Under the pieces are notes generated by a model, which did not search any database, had not been told where the DNA came from, and saw only the letters and a program-made list of their open reading frames with translations. Below are positions 7,941-18,555 of a DNA stretch of 64,000 nt, piece by piece. A program made the translations under genes and the position numbers. The stretch comes from Bacillus paralicheniformis. GTDB lineage: Bacteria; Bacillota; Bacilli; Bacillales; Bacillaceae. The stretch lies in assembly GCF_001042485.2 (NCBI RefSeq), contig NZ_LBMN02000017.1, forward strand, positions 17,200-81,199, written 5' to 3'. The stretch's first letter is position 1; each line of letters starts with the position of its first letter.

Positions 7941-8399
7941 ATGAATGGATTGTTTCAATATAATTGGCAGGTTCGCAATGAAGGGTTTGAATGGTGCTTG
8001 CATCAGTTACAAGAGGAACTCGAAAAAAGGCATTCAGGCGGTATGGAAAGCATTTTGAAAAACTTGTTTCATATTGTCGATGTTGAGGTGAGCTGGATGT
8101 ATGCCATTTTAGACAAGCCGGACTTCACTCCCGAGTTTTCCGACTACCCGTCGATTCAGCACATTATCAGGTTTTCTGAAGCGTATCGTCCCGAAGTTGA
8201 GAGCGTGGTTTTTCATTTTTCCAGCGCAGCCGAACAAAAGCCTGTCAAAACGTCTTGGTCAGAAGATACCTATACACAAAGTGACATTTTAAAGCATTTG
8301 ATCGCCCATGAAATTCATCACATCGGACAAATATCCGTCTGGGCGCGGGAGATGAACCGTGTTCCGGTATCCGCTTCATATGTAGGACGGCAGCAATAA
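7941..8399 (+). CDS. DinB/YfiT-like putative metal-dependent protein
   Basis: A 152-residue four-helix-bundle protein of the DinB superfamily. The conserved pattern MxxLFxxNWxVR at the start, LFHIVDVEVSWM in the middle and HLIAHEIHHIGQ near the end supply the three histidines that bind the metal in this family. The frame is open upstream to 7800, but that part is antisense to the rpsI relic, so I start at 7941 where family homology begins; the ribosome site (GTGAGG) is unusually close. Members act as thiol-dependent S-transferases or stress proteins; no substrate can be assigned. It lies between two att copies and so was probably trapped or carried by an integrating element. Confidence 0.78.
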   Translation: MNGLFQYNWQVRNEGFEWCLHQLQEELEKRHSGGMESILKNLFHIVDVEVSWMYAILDKPDFTPEFSDYPSIQHIIRFSEAYRPEVESVVFHFSSAAEQKPVKTSWSEDTYTQSDILKHLIAHEIHHIGQISVWAREMNRVPVSASYVGRQQ

Positions 8400-8434
8400 A
8401 AAAGACCCCCAAGACAAAAGTCTTGAGAGCCTTT
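8398..8434 (-). terminator. rpsI-direction intrinsic terminator left of att copy 2
   Basis: Read on the minus strand, a 15-bp stem built on CAAGAC-TTTT-GTCTTG (extended by AAAGGCTCT with wobble pairs) runs into a T tract. It lies just beyond the rpsI stop codon of the copy at 8447-8513, exactly where a native rpsI terminator would be. It is therefore probably the ancestral rpsI terminator, now displaced 3 kb by the prophage relic. Confidence 0.75.
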
Positions 8435-8446
8435 GAAACGCCAGAA

Positions 8447-8513
8447 ATTAACGTTTTGAGAACTGAGGTGCACGGCGTGCGCCTTTAAGTCCGTATTTTT
8501 TACGTTCTTTCAT
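8447..8513 (-). repeat. att copy 2: 67-bp perfect direct repeat of the rpsI 3' end
   Basis: These 67 bases are identical to 11435-11501, which contain the last 22 codons and the stop of rpsI. Identity stops sharply at both ends. Direct repeats of this size that match the 3' end of a conserved gene and flank integrase and phage genes are the att sites of a tyrosine-recombinase element. The enclosed unit is 2988 bp. Confidence 0.93.
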
Positions 8514-8749
8514 GTCCCGAAAATCCACCGAAATTCGCCATAACCCCAACGATCACAAAAATAAACACTTTACGAGTAATGCCGATATATCCGACTTTAC
8601 TTTTCTCCGTTTATTCCGGCAGCCATCAGACCGCTTGCATAATCAATCACAAGTACAGACAAAATAGTAAGCAGCACGCTCCAACCTCCAAAAAGAAATC
8701 CGGCAATTTCACCCGCAACAGCAATGACACCTTTATAAAATGTATCCAT
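8505..8749 (-). pseudogene. Phage holin remnant, frameshifted and truncated at the att site
   Basis: The gene starts at 8749 (MDTFYKGVIAVAGEIAG) with an AAAGGAG site upstream. It has the first hydrophobic segment and VIDYASGLMAAGI, a pattern of the toxin-secretion/phage-lysis holin family. A frameshift near 8600 ends the frame early, while the next frame continues with KVGYIGITRKVFIFVIVGVM, the expected second half. It then runs into the rpsI repeat, so the true C-terminus and the endolysin gene that should follow are lost. Confidence 0.75.
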
Positions 8750-8784
8750 TGTATGGACTCCTTTATACAAAATAAAAAAGCCGC

Positions 8785-9223
8785 TTATCTCGCCGCTTCT
8801 GCTCTTTTTTCGTGATATTCTTTATTTACTTCGATTTGATTCATTTCTATCACTTCATCTTCCGCCTGTGAATTTCCGATCCGCTCTTCTTGAAGCTCTT
8901 TTTTGAGCTTTTCGTTTTCCTGTTCTAAGTTCTGACTGATCTGTCTTTCTCTTTGGAGAAAGGCTTTACAATCAGCTATTCAAGATATGTTTTATCAAGA
9001 TGGTATTTCATGCTTCCGGTTTCCGCGTCTTTCACGATGAACAATTCATACAAGATCGGGAATTCATCGTCTCTATTTAAACTGATAGAAACGGCGTCAA
9101 AATGATGTTTTGTGTCACCGTCGATCAGGAAAATTCGCTTATAATGATCCCCGTATCGGTTTCGGTGATTTCGACCCCGTCCATATATTTGTGATAGGAA
9201 TAACCTTTATAATCGATAGCCAT
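8785..9223 (-). pseudogene. Phage tail-region gene remnant with two frameshifts
   Basis: The start at 9223 (MAIDYKGYSYHKYMDGVEIT) has a GTGAGG-like site. A one-base shift near 9155 is needed to continue with HYKRIFLIDGDTKHHFDAV and SISLNRDDEFPILYELF. A second shift near 8977 is needed to reach a C-terminal coiled-coil (ISQNLEQENEKLKKELQEE) that ends at 8785. Restored length is about 146 residues. Small proteins with such a coil just upstream of a holin are usual in Bacillus prophage tail modules; I do not recognise the exact family. Confidence 0.6.
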
Positions 9224-9241
9224 TTTAAAACCTCACTTTTT

Positions 9242-9777
9242 TTACGGTACTTCGTAAAACATACAGACTAGCACTCGCATAATCTTATCGCTGCCCCCTG
9301 TTAATGTTCCAGTTCCTCGCACATACACTTAAATCCTGTGCTAGACATGGCCTCAACGCCTGCCGTACAAGCATTAGAATAGCCCCCGTATGGTTGGGCG
9401 AAAACAGCAAAAATATTTTCAGCTTTTTTGGCGTTTTCATCTTGAAAAAAGTATTGCGTGGAACCGTAGGCGGCAGAATCCGAGCCTAGATGAACATCTA
9501 CATAATCAGCGGAATCATTCGGTTATACTGTAATCCGCCATATATCTCTGTAAGTTCTTGCTTGCTCGTATTGGCTTGAGGTATCTCTTCCGCCTAACAT
9601 AGTTTTAGCAGGCAAGTGAACAGTTGATCCTAGCGAAACCCTTTCGCCACTGCTGATCGATATAACTCCTGTTGAATCGATCCAAGTGTGCCCCGTTGTA
9701 TCCATTTCGAAATGACTGCCGTTTTTTACTATAAATTCCCCTTTTGGATTATCTAATGCAAAAACATTCCTTGCCAC
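9242..9777 (-). pseudogene. Phage structural gene remnant with multiple frameshifts
   Basis: The first frame (from GTG 9777: MARNVFALDNPKGEFIVKNG) ends at 9523. Homologous-looking sequence continues in other frames: SADYVDVHLGSDSAAYGSTQ, then VYVRGTGTLTGGSDKIMRV, ending at 9242. At least two shifts break the gene. The position upstream of the coil protein and holin and the glycine/serine-rich beta-like composition suggest the C-terminal part of a tail or receptor-binding protein. The 5' end seems truncated at a junction near 9780. Confidence 0.5.
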
Positions 9778-9908
9778 CCTTGATGGAGAATTTACACAGG
9801 AGATTTAGATGCTGCTCTTGAAATCATGACGGCGCAACTGAAAGAAGGCGGGAAAAAGAAATCTGATTAATCACAGACGTAACTTTTTACAAAATTGGTA
9901 TTGTTCCG
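9778..9908. other. Deletion junction inside the prophage relic
   Basis: The minus-strand tail gene stops matching near 9780, and from about 9798 the plus strand shows the end of an unrelated reading frame (DLDAALEIMTAQLKEGGK, stop at about 9870) with no start in the window. This looks like two element ends joined by a large internal deletion that removed most of the phage genome. Confidence 0.45.
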
Positions 9909-9937
9909 TTGAATTTGCGGGAGTTTTGTCCTATGAT
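9909..9937 (+). promoter_or_regulatory. SigA-type promoter of the lipoprotein gene
   Basis: TTGAAT (9909-9914), 17-nt spacer, TATGAT (9932-9937). It lies about 40 bp upstream of the lipoprotein start and is in good consensus, unlike the decayed genes around it. Confidence 0.65.
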
Positions 9938-9974
9938 AAAAGATATACCATATAAATGAACTGGGGGGCTTTAC

Positions 9975-10598
9975 TTGAAGAAATTTTTAATTTTATCCCT
10001 TGCGCTCTGTTTAGGGATTATTTTAGGGGCGTGCGGTTCTAAAGACACCGCAAAAAAAGATGATACCAAAAAAGAATCATCAGCAAGCGAAAATAAAGAC
10101 ACTGACAACAAAAAAGAAGATGTACAGGAAGACGAAAACCTCAAAGGGAAAAATGTCTATACTAATAAAAAACTAAATATAAACGGAACTACAGGTCCTA
10201 TTAAATACGAAATCAAAGCTGTACAATTGAAAGAAATGGAGCCAAAAAACGAAGAAACTGCTGATCTGCTCGGTGTCAAAGTAGGTGAGAAAGTGAATGC
10301 TGTCACAATTGAACTATCTGGCGAAAACACATCAGAAAAAGATGTTAACTTCTATTTAGGACAAGCCACAATCGTCACAAACACTAAAGAGCAGCTGGAA
10401 CCTGAAATGTTATTGTCTGAACACATCGAGGGTGAATACTTAGGCAAAGTTAAAAACGAGGGGCATAATGTATATATCTTAAAAAAGTCATCTGTTAAGG
10501 ATTTGAAATCCATTGAACTGCGTGTTGATGCTCCAACAGATAACAATTTCGAGCCTCTTGGAAAAGACATCAAGCACACAATCGAAGTCAATAATTAA
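9975..10598 (+). CDS. Lipoprotein carried by the prophage relic
   Basis: A 207-residue protein starting with TTG at 9975 after a GGGGG site. The signal peptide MKKFLILSLALCLGIILGAC has a lipobox (LGAC) with the lipidated Cys at residue 20. A charged low-complexity linker of Lys, Asp, Glu and Ser (about 22-55) leads to a soluble domain (about 60-205) that looks like the immunoglobulin-like DUF4352/DUF5067 fold: conserved pattern VNAVTIELSGENTSEKDVNFYLGQATI. It is intact, with its own promoter and terminator, while its neighbours are broken. Such prophage lipoproteins may act in superinfection exclusion or cell-surface modification; the function here is unknown. Confidence 0.8.
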   Translation: MKKFLILSLALCLGIILGACGSKDTAKKDDTKKESSASENKDTDNKKEDVQEDENLKGKNVYTNKKLNINGTTGPIKYEIKAVQLKEMEPKNEETADLLGVKVGEKVNAVTIELSGENTSEKDVNFYLGQATIVTNTKEQLEPEMLLSEHIEGEYLGKVKNEGHNVYILKKSSVKDLKSIELRVDAPTDNNFEPLGKDIKHTIEVNN

Positions 10599-10602
10599 GA
10601 AA

Positions 10603-10625
10603 TGCCCTTTTTAGGGCTTTTCTTT
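10603..10625 (+). terminator. Terminator of the lipoprotein gene
   Basis: GCCC-TTTTTA-GGGC followed by TTTTCTTT, a few bases after the lipoprotein stop codon. Confidence 0.7.
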
Positions 10626-10700
10626 AACACCAAAAACAGAACAAACGTTCTTTCCAACTTGTGCAATTTACTAATTGAGCATAGGAGGCGTTCATATTGG

Positions 10701-11334
10701 TTTTTACCGCAGGAAGAAGAGAAACGGAACTTTTGGGAAAAGGACGAAATCAAAACCTTTCTCGAAAAAGCGCATTCGCAACTTGAACAACAAGATTATG
10801 TTATGTTTTATGTTCTTATTTTTACCGGTATGCGTAAAGGGGAACTTCTTGCCTTGGAATGGAGGGACGTTGACTTAAAAGAGAAAACAATAAACATCAA
10901 ACAAACAATGTTTTTTGAAGACGGTAAAGAAGTCATCCAAACAACAAAAAAATATCATTCTAAGCGAATTATTACGATTGATTATCATACGGCCCAAATA
11001 CTTACAAAATGGCGTACGTAGCAAAAAGAAATACTCTTATCTAATGGGATCACCTCAGAAGCTAAATACGCGCTTATACGGGGCGATATGCGCCCTCTAA
11101 GGCTTTTCCCTCTTAAACCGTATGATCGCTAAAAATAAGCTTCACAGAATCACGATTCACGGTTTTAGACATTCTCACGCATCGATCCTTTTTGAAGCAG
11201 GCGCATCCATTAAAGAAGTACAAGCCCGTTTAGGTCACAAAGAAATTCAAACGACTATGAACATCTATACACATGTCACGAAAACCGCAAAAGAAAAAAC
11301 GGCCGAAACATTTAAAAAGTACATGGAATTATGA
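10701..11334 (+). pseudogene. Tyrosine recombinase (integrase) pseudogene pointing at rpsI
   Basis: Remains of a phage-type integrase. The catalytic domain keeps Arg in TGMRKGELLALEW, Lys in the beta-hairpin TTKKYHSKR, the HGFRHSH box (HxxR), LGH, and the Tyr nucleophile in MNIYTHV. The N-terminal arm-binding and most of the core-binding domain are missing; the preserved part starts near NFWEKDEIKTF. A TAG at 11020-11022 and a frameshift near 11115 separate the first Arg from the HxxR-Tyr part. The gene ends 100 bp from the rpsI att site, the usual place for an integrase. The element can therefore no longer excise by its own enzyme. Confidence 0.88.
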
Positions 11335-11383
11335 GAAATTCATTTAAACGTGGTCAAAATGTGGTCAAAAATCATTTTAAAGC

Positions 11384-11423
11384 AAAAAACAAGCCCTCTT
11401 CCGAGTAACCGGATGAGGGCTTG
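11384..11423 (-). terminator. Current rpsI terminator, supplied by the integrated element
   Basis: On the minus strand AAGCCCTCATCCGG pairs with the GGAAGAGGGCTT arm and is followed by GTTTTTTGC. It lies outside the 67-bp att repeat, on the element side, so rpsI now ends on a terminator brought in by the element. Confidence 0.85.
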
Positions 11424-11434
11424 AACGTTGGTAT

Positions 11435-11843
<409 letters not shown>

Positions 11844-11847
11844 TTAA

Positions 11848-12297
<450 letters not shown>

Positions 12298-12309
12298 CTA
12301 AATAAATCT

Positions 12310-12395
12310 GCCATTTTCAATAAACTTCAATTACGTTCTATTTCAAAACACAATAAGTTTCCGGGGCTTATCGTGGGGTTGAAATACATACCATA
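12310..12395 (-). ncRNA. L13-type autoregulatory leader region (putative)
   Basis: About 100 nt of untranslated RNA lie between the rplM promoter and the L13 start. It contains complementary stretches (for example TTTCAACCCCACG, CCCCGGAAAC and GTTTTGAAA). Firmicutes carry an L13 leader at this place that binds L13. The position fits, but I could not verify the consensus fold. Confidence 0.5.
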
Positions 12396-12399
12396 TGAT

Positions 12400-12428
12400 A
12401 TCTTATAACTTTCTGTACTCTCTGTCAA
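12400..12428 (-). promoter_or_regulatory. SigA promoter of rplM-rpsI
   Basis: Minus-strand TTGACA (12423-12428), 17-nt spacer, TAAGAT (12400-12405). Confidence 0.8.
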
Positions 12429-12446
12429 GAAAATGTTACACCTGGT

Positions 12447-13190
12447 TTAGTTGTCATAGATAACACGCCATAAATACAAGCCGTGCGCCGGTGCCGTGCG
12501 CCCTGCGGCATCGCGGCTTCTGGCAAGAATCATCTTTTCAATGTCTCCAGGGGAAAATTTGCCGGTTCCTACATCAAGAAGCGTGCCGGCAATGATTCTA
12601 ACCATGTTATACAAAAATCCGCTGCCTACAATCCTCATCTGCAGTCCGTCCCCTGTGTCAGACCATTCCAGTTCATAGACCGTTCTGACTTTGTCCTTCA
12701 CTTCGGTTTTGGTTGCACAAAAGCTTGTGAAATCATGGGTTCCGACCAGATAGCGGGAGGCTTCTTTGACTTTTTCCATATCAAGGTCATACGGAACATG
12801 GTATGCGTAGTGGCGTTTAAAAACGTCCGGATGTCTGCCCCTGTAAATCATATACCGGTATTCTTTTCTTTTTGCAGAAAACCTCGCATGAAATTGATTA
12901 TCGACAGCTTCCGCCTTGTGGACCGATATATCATCAGGCAGCAGGGCGTTCAAAGCATACGGCCATTTCGCCTCAGGGATGGATAGCGGACTGTCAAAAT
13001 GAATCGTCTGTCCGACCGCGTGGACGCCGCTGTCGGTACGCCCGGATGAAACGACAGGAATACGCTCTTTCGCTTTATGGAGCGTTTGCAGCGCTTTTTC
13101 AAGCTCATCCTGCACCGTTCTTTGACCAGGCTGCACTTGGTAGCCGTAAAAAAGGTGTCCGTCATATGAAATCGTGCATTTCATTCTCAT
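12447..13190 (-). CDS. truA: tRNA pseudouridine(38-40) synthase TruA
   Basis: A 247-residue pseudouridine synthase that converts U38-U40 in the anticodon arm of tRNAs. The catalytic aspartate is in SSGRTDSGVHAVGQ (about residue 53), with the tRNA-binding box KRKEYRYMIYRG and GSGFLYNMVRIIAGTL near the C-terminus. It follows ecfT by 10 bp, as in B. subtilis, and ends the long supercluster transcription unit before the rplM promoter. Confidence 0.97.
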   Translation of the reverse strand: MRMKCTISYDGHLFYGYQVQPGQRTVQDELEKALQTLHKAKERIPVVSSGRTDSGVHAVGQTIHFDSPLSIPEAKWPYALNALLPDDISVHKAEAVDNQFHARFSAKRKEYRYMIYRGRHPDVFKRHYAYHVPYDLDMEKVKEASRYLVGTHDFTSFCATKTEVKDKVRTVYELEWSDTGDGLQMRIVGSGFLYNMVRIIAGTLLDVGTGKFSPGDIEKMILARSRDAAGRTAPAHGLYLWRVIYDN

Positions 13191-13200
13191 CGTCTATCAC

Positions 13201-13998
13201 CTAAGTCCGCAATAAAATTAGCAATACGCCAAGACCAGCTAAAATGAGAAGCACGGAAGTATCCTTCCATTTCCACGTCAGCTGCCTGTATTTTGTACGG
13301 CCTTCCCCTCCTCTGTATCCTCGCGCCTCCATCGCGGTTGCAAGCTCTTCGGCTCTTTTAAAGGCACTGACAAACAGCGGAACAAGAAGAGGAACGATCG
13401 CTTTGACACGTTCTTTGACCGGGCCGTTCGTAAAATCGACGCCTCTTGCCATTTGTGCTTTCATGATCTTATCCGTCTCTTCGATCAGAGTCGGTATAAA
13501 TCTAAGGGAGATGGACATCATGAGAGCGAGTTCATGAACGGGAAGCTTCAACTTTTTAAACGGACCGAGCAAATGCTCCAAACCATCGGTCACTTCGATT
13601 GGAGTCGTCGTCAATGTTAAAATCGTTGTGATCATGATGAGGTAAACAAAGCGCAGCGAAATAAAAATCCCTTGAACAAGCCCCTGCTCATAAATTTTAA
13701 ACAAGCCGAAATCGGCGAGAACCGGTCCTTCCCTTGTCATAAAAATATGAAGCAGAAACGTAAACAGCACAATCCAGAACACCGGCTTCATCCCTTTTAA
13801 AAGGAATCGCACCGGAACGCCCGACAAAGCTGCGGCTGCGACCGTAAACAGGCCGAGCAGTGCATATGTTTCCGTATTATTCGCGAAAAAAACGATAAAG
13901 ACAAAAAGGAAAATGGTTAACAGCTTTGTACGCGGATCAAGCCGGTGAATGATCGATGTCCCGGGTACATACTTGCCGATAATGATATTGTCCATCAT
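13201..13998 (-). CDS. ecfT: ECF transporter transmembrane subunit EcfT
   Basis: A 265-residue membrane protein with about five helices and the two cytoplasmic coupling motifs MARGVDF and MEARGYRG, which dock on the two ATPases. It forms the shared energy-coupling module that works with several vitamin-binding S subunits. Its start overlaps the end of ecfA2 by 4 bp. Known as ybaF in B. subtilis. Confidence 0.95.
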   Translation of the reverse strand: MMDNIIIGKYVPGTSIIHRLDPRTKLLTIFLFVFIVFFANNTETYALLGLFTVAAAALSGVPVRFLLKGMKPVFWIVLFTFLLHIFMTREGPVLADFGLFKIYEQGLVQGIFISLRFVYLIMITTILTLTTTPIEVTDGLEHLLGPFKKLKLPVHELALMMSISLRFIPTLIEETDKIMKAQMARGVDFTNGPVKERVKAIVPLLVPLFVSAFKRAEELATAMEARGYRGGEGRTKYRQLTWKWKDTSVLLILAGLGVLLILLRT

Positions 13999-14864
13999 AG
14001 GGCATTTTCCTCCTGAAAAAGAGCTTTAATTTCGGAGGCTGCTTCTTCAATCGTCAAGATCGGCGCTTTGAACGTAATGCCCAGCGTTTCTTCAAGACGT
14101 TTTTGGAATTTAATCGTTTCCGGCAAATCAAGCCCAAAGGCAGCGATATCGTCTTTCCTTGAAAAAAGCTCCCGCGGCGTCCCTTTTGCTTTGACCGTGC
14201 CTTTATGCATCACAATCAGTTCATCTGCATACGCCGCCGCATCTTCCATACTGTGGGTGACGAGAATCGTCGTCAGATTCCTCTGCTTATGGAGGCTGTA
14301 GAACATGTCCATGATCTCTTTGCGGCCTCTTGGGTCAAGCCCTGCCGTCGGTTCATCGAGGACGAGAACCTCCGGCTCCATCGCCAGCACTCCCGCAATG
14401 GCCACGCGGCGCATTTGCCCGCCGCTTAGTTCAAACGGGGACCTGTCGGACAGCTCCTCATCCAAACCTACAAGCTTCAGCATTTCCCTCGCCTTTTCTT
14501 CCGCCTTCTCCCGGCTCATGCCGAAATTGATCGGGCCGAATGAAATGTCCTTTAAAATTGTTTCTTCAAACAGCTGATGTTCAGGAAACTGAAAGACAAT
14601 CCCGACCTTTTTCCGCAAAGCTTTTAAGTGTTTATTCTTTTTGCCTGCTTCGAGAACGTCCCCGCCGAGGCGTATCTGTCCTTTTGTCGGTTTTAAAAGC
14701 CCGTTCAGGTGCTGAAGCAACGTCGATTTTCCCGATCCTGTATGGCCGATCACTGCGACATAGCTTCCTTCTTTAATCACGGCGTTGACATCATAGATCG
14801 CAAGGCGTTCAAAAGGCGTTTTCATCTGGTATCGGTGCTCTACATCTTTGATTTCAATGTCCAT
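13995..14864 (-). CDS. ecfA2: ECF transporter ATPase EcfA2
   Basis: A 289-residue ABC ATPase: Walker [10 protein letters not shown], signature [13 protein letters not shown], Walker [15 protein letters not shown]-loop VTHSMED. It pairs with EcfA1 to drive EcfT for vitamin uptake (biotin, riboflavin, folate, thiamin types). It overlaps the end of ecfA1 by 25 bp. Former name ybaE. Confidence 0.95.
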   Translation of the reverse strand: MDIEIKDVEHRYQMKTPFERLAIYDVNAVIKEGSYVAVIGHTGSGKSTLLQHLNGLLKPTKGQIRLGGDVLEAGKKNKHLKALRKKVGIVFQFPEHQLFEETILKDISFGPINFGMSREKAEEKAREMLKLVGLDEELSDRSPFELSGGQMRRVAIAGVLAMEPEVLVLDEPTAGLDPRGRKEIMDMFYSLHKQRNLTTILVTHSMEDAAAYADELIVMHKGTVKAKGTPRELFSRKDDIAAFGLDLPETIKFQKRLEETLGITFKAPILTIEEAASEIKALFQEENAL

Positions 14865-15685
14865 AGCTCATTCACCAATCCTTCTTGTGTCAGATGATCG
14901 CCTTTCAAAGCCAGACCGCTTTCCTTCAGCATTTGGCTAAGCTGAAAAGAAAAAGGCAAATCAAGCCCGATTTTTATCAGGTCTTGATTCAGACGAAAGA
15001 CTTCCTCCGGCGTGCCTTCGGCAAATTTTCTTCCGCCGTTCATGACGATGATCCGGTCGGCCTTAGCAGCTTCGTTTAAGTCATGTGTAATCGAAATGAC
15101 CGTAACCATTCCCTGGTCTTTCAGCCTTCTGACCGTATCCAGCACTTCTTCCCGTCCCATCGGGTCGAGCATGGAAGTCGCCTCGTCGAGAATCATGATG
15201 TCAGGACGGGCGGCAAGCACTCCCGCAATCGCAACACGCTGCTTTTGCCCTCCAGAGAGATGGTGCGGCTCTTGATCGAGAAATTCTTGCATGTTCACCT
15301 GTTGAACGGCCCAATCCACCCTTTCCACCATGTCTTCTCTTGGAACTCCGTTGTTTTCTAAACCAAAAGCCACATCATCGCGGACGGTTGTCCCGACAAA
15401 TTGGTTATCCGGATTTTGAAACACCATGCCGATTTTTTTTCGGACATCCCAGACCGTCTCTTCCGTCAGCTGAATACCGCCGACATCAATCGATCCTTCG
15501 TCAGGCAGGATCAGTCCGTTTAAAGCACGGGCGAGCGTCGACTTCCCTGAGCCGTTGTGACCTACGATCGCAAGCCATTCTCCTTTCGACACATGGAAAG
15601 ATACATGATCAAGCGCAGGCCTGTCCGCATCTTTCTGGTAGCGAAACGTGATATCCTCTGCAGCTATTAATCGATCTTGATTCAT
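14840..15685 (-). CDS. ecfA1: ECF transporter ATPase EcfA1
   Basis: A 281-residue ABC ATPase: Walker [11 protein letters not shown]-loop [11 protein letters not shown], signature [13 protein letters not shown], Walker [15 protein letters not shown]-loop ITHDL. It is the first gene of the ecfA1-ecfA2-ecfT-truA group and lies downstream of rplQ behind a terminator. Former name ybxA. Confidence 0.95.
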   Translation of the reverse strand: MNQDRLIAAEDITFRYQKDADRPALDHVSFHVSKGEWLAIVGHNGSGKSTLARALNGLILPDEGSIDVGGIQLTEETVWDVRKKIGMVFQNPDNQFVGTTVRDDVAFGLENNGVPREDMVERVDWAVQQVNMQEFLDQEPHHLSGGQKQRVAIAGVLAARPDIMILDEATSMLDPMGREEVLDTVRRLKDQGMVTVISITHDLNEAAKADRIIVMNGGRKFAEGTPEEVFRLNQDLIKIGLDLPFSFQLSQMLKESGLALKGDHLTQEGLVNELWTLKSKM

Positions 15686-15761
15686 TTGCCCGTCCGGCCT
15701 CCTCTCCTCTAAAGCTCTGCTTTTCTGACTATTCTTTTATCATAGAAAATTCCCCGGTATC

Positions 15762-15808
15762 TAAAAAAAGGGCATAGATCCAGTTAAAAACTGTCCCGCC
15801 CTTCTTTA
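15762..15808 (-). terminator. Terminator after rplQ
   Basis: On the minus strand AAGGGC..CAGT-TTTTA-ACTG..GCCCTT forms an interrupted stem followed by seven T. It ends the alpha operon; the ecf genes may be reached by read-through or by a promoter in 15686-15760. Confidence 0.75.
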
Positions 15809-15826
15809 GACACACAAAATATGTGA

Positions 15827-16204
<378 letters not shown>

Positions 16205-16266
16205 TTATTGAAATACTCGATCTGAAATAAAAAACACACGAAAATCCTAGTTCACATGGAAACTAG

Positions 16267-17211
16267 TCAATCGTCTTTGCGAAGGCCAAGTCCAAGTTCT
16301 TCAAGTTTCGCTTTTACTTCTTCAAGCGACTTGCGACCCAGGTTGCGAACTTTCATCATATCTTCTTCAGTTTTGTTCGCAAGTTCTTGAACTGTATTGA
16401 TTCCCGCACGCTTCAAGCAGTTGTAAGAACGGACTGAAAGATCGAGCTCTTCAATAGTCATTTCAAGAACTTTTTCTTTTTGGTCCTCTTCTTTTTCAAC
16501 CATGATTTCAGCATGCTGAGCTTCGTCGGTCAAACCGACAAAAATATTAAGGTGTTCAGTCAAAATCTTTGAACCAAGCGCAATTGCTTCTTTTGGTCCA
16601 GTGCTTCCATCTGTCCATACGTCAAGCGTAAGTTTGTCATAGTTTGTAATCTGACCCACACGAGTATTCTCAACTTGATATGTTACACGAGAAACAGGTG
16701 TAAAGATGGAATCAATCGGGATGACCCCAATTGGCTGATCGTCTCTCTTATTCGAGTCAGCTGGTGTATACCCGCGACCTCTTTGAGCGGTTAAGCGAAC
16801 TCGAAAACTCGCATTTTGGCCAAGAGTCGCAATGTGAAGATCAGGATTCAAAATCTCAACATCACTGTCGTGGGTAATATCAGCAGCTGTTACAACTCCT
16901 TCACCCTGTACATCAATCTCAAGCGTCTTCTCTTCTTCAGAGTAGATTTTCAGTGCAAGTTTTTTAATGTTTAAGATAATCGTTGTAACATCTTCAACGA
17001 CGCCTTCGATCGTCGAGAATTCATGCAGTACACCATCTATTTGGATCGATGTTACAGCGGCACCAGGGAGTGAGGATAAAAGGATACGACGTAAGGAGTT
17101 ACCCAAAGTTGTACCATATCCACGCTCAAGTGGCTCTACGACAAATTTACCATACTTGGCATCGTCGCTGATTTCAACCGTTTCGATTTTTGGTTTTTCA
17201 ATCTCGATCAT
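16267..17211 (-). CDS. rpoA: RNA polymerase alpha subunit
   Basis: A 314-residue alpha subunit. The N-terminal domain (1 to about 230) dimerises and scaffolds beta and beta' ([20 protein letters not shown]). A flexible acidic linker leads to the C-terminal domain (about 245-310; [28 protein letters not shown]), which binds UP elements and activators. Its place between rpsK and rplQ is standard. Confidence 0.98.
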   Translation of the reverse strand: MIEIEKPKIETVEISDDAKYGKFVVEPLERGYGTTLGNSLRRILLSSLPGAAVTSIQIDGVLHEFSTIEGVVEDVTTIILNIKKLALKIYSEEEKTLEIDVQGEGVVTAADITHDSDVEILNPDLHIATLGQNASFRVRLTAQRGRGYTPADSNKRDDQPIGVIPIDSIFTPVSRVTYQVENTRVGQITNYDKLTLDVWTDGSTGPKEAIALGSKILTEHLNIFVGLTDEAQHAEIMVEKEEDQKEKVLEMTIEELDLSVRSYNCLKRAGINTVQELANKTEEDMMKVRNLGRKSLEEVKAKLEELGLGLRKDD

Positions 17212-17385
17212 TTCATAAAACCCTCCTTCAAAACGTCGAAACCCCGGAAAGAATTTCTCTGATTCTATCCGAAATTCCCCATTGTTTAGTCCCGTATGTG
17301 CTCAGGCAACGAGTGTGCATTCGTTTTATAAATTAACTGTATCATAACCCATTATTGACAGGGACACAAAATCTATACAAACAAA

Positions 17386-17784
<399 letters not shown>

Positions 17785-17801
17785 TTAATTACCTCCCTTG
17801 C

Positions 17802-18182
<381 letters not shown>

Positions 18183-18189
18183 TTAAAAA

Positions 18190-18336
<147 letters not shown>

Positions 18337-18555
18337 TTATTTGTAACGGTACGTAATTCTACCACGAGTTAAGTCATATGGAGATAATTCTACCGTAACT
18401 TTGTCTCCAGGTAAAATGCGAATGAAGTGCATGCGGATTTTACCAGATACGTGGGCCAAAACCGTATGACCATTCTCAAGTTCAACTTTGAACATTGCGT
18501 TTGGCAGCGTTTCGACTACAGTACCTTCCACTTCAATTACATCGTCTTTCGCCAT
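18337..18555 (-). CDS. infA: Translation initiation factor IF-1
   Basis: A 72-residue OB-fold protein ([39 protein letters not shown]). IF-1 occupies the A site during initiation. The ATG at 18555 has GAAGGGAG upstream, which lies inside the end of the preceding KOW protein gene, so the two genes overlap by 23 bp. Confidence 0.98.
   Translation of the reverse strand: MAKDDVIEVEGTVVETLPNAMFKVELENGHTVLAHVSGKIRMHFIRILPGDKVTVELSPYDLTRGRITYRYK

Noticed and set aside
8579..8815. Plus-strand ORF of 78 codons in the prophage relic
   Set aside because: It is antisense to the holin and tail remnants, has no ribosome site, and its protein has no family-like pattern.
9304..9489. Plus-strand ORF of 61 codons
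   Set aside because: Antisense to the frameshifted tail gene, without start signals.
12483..12986. Plus-strand ORF of 167 codons
   Set aside because: Antisense to truA, no ribosome site and no family resemblance.
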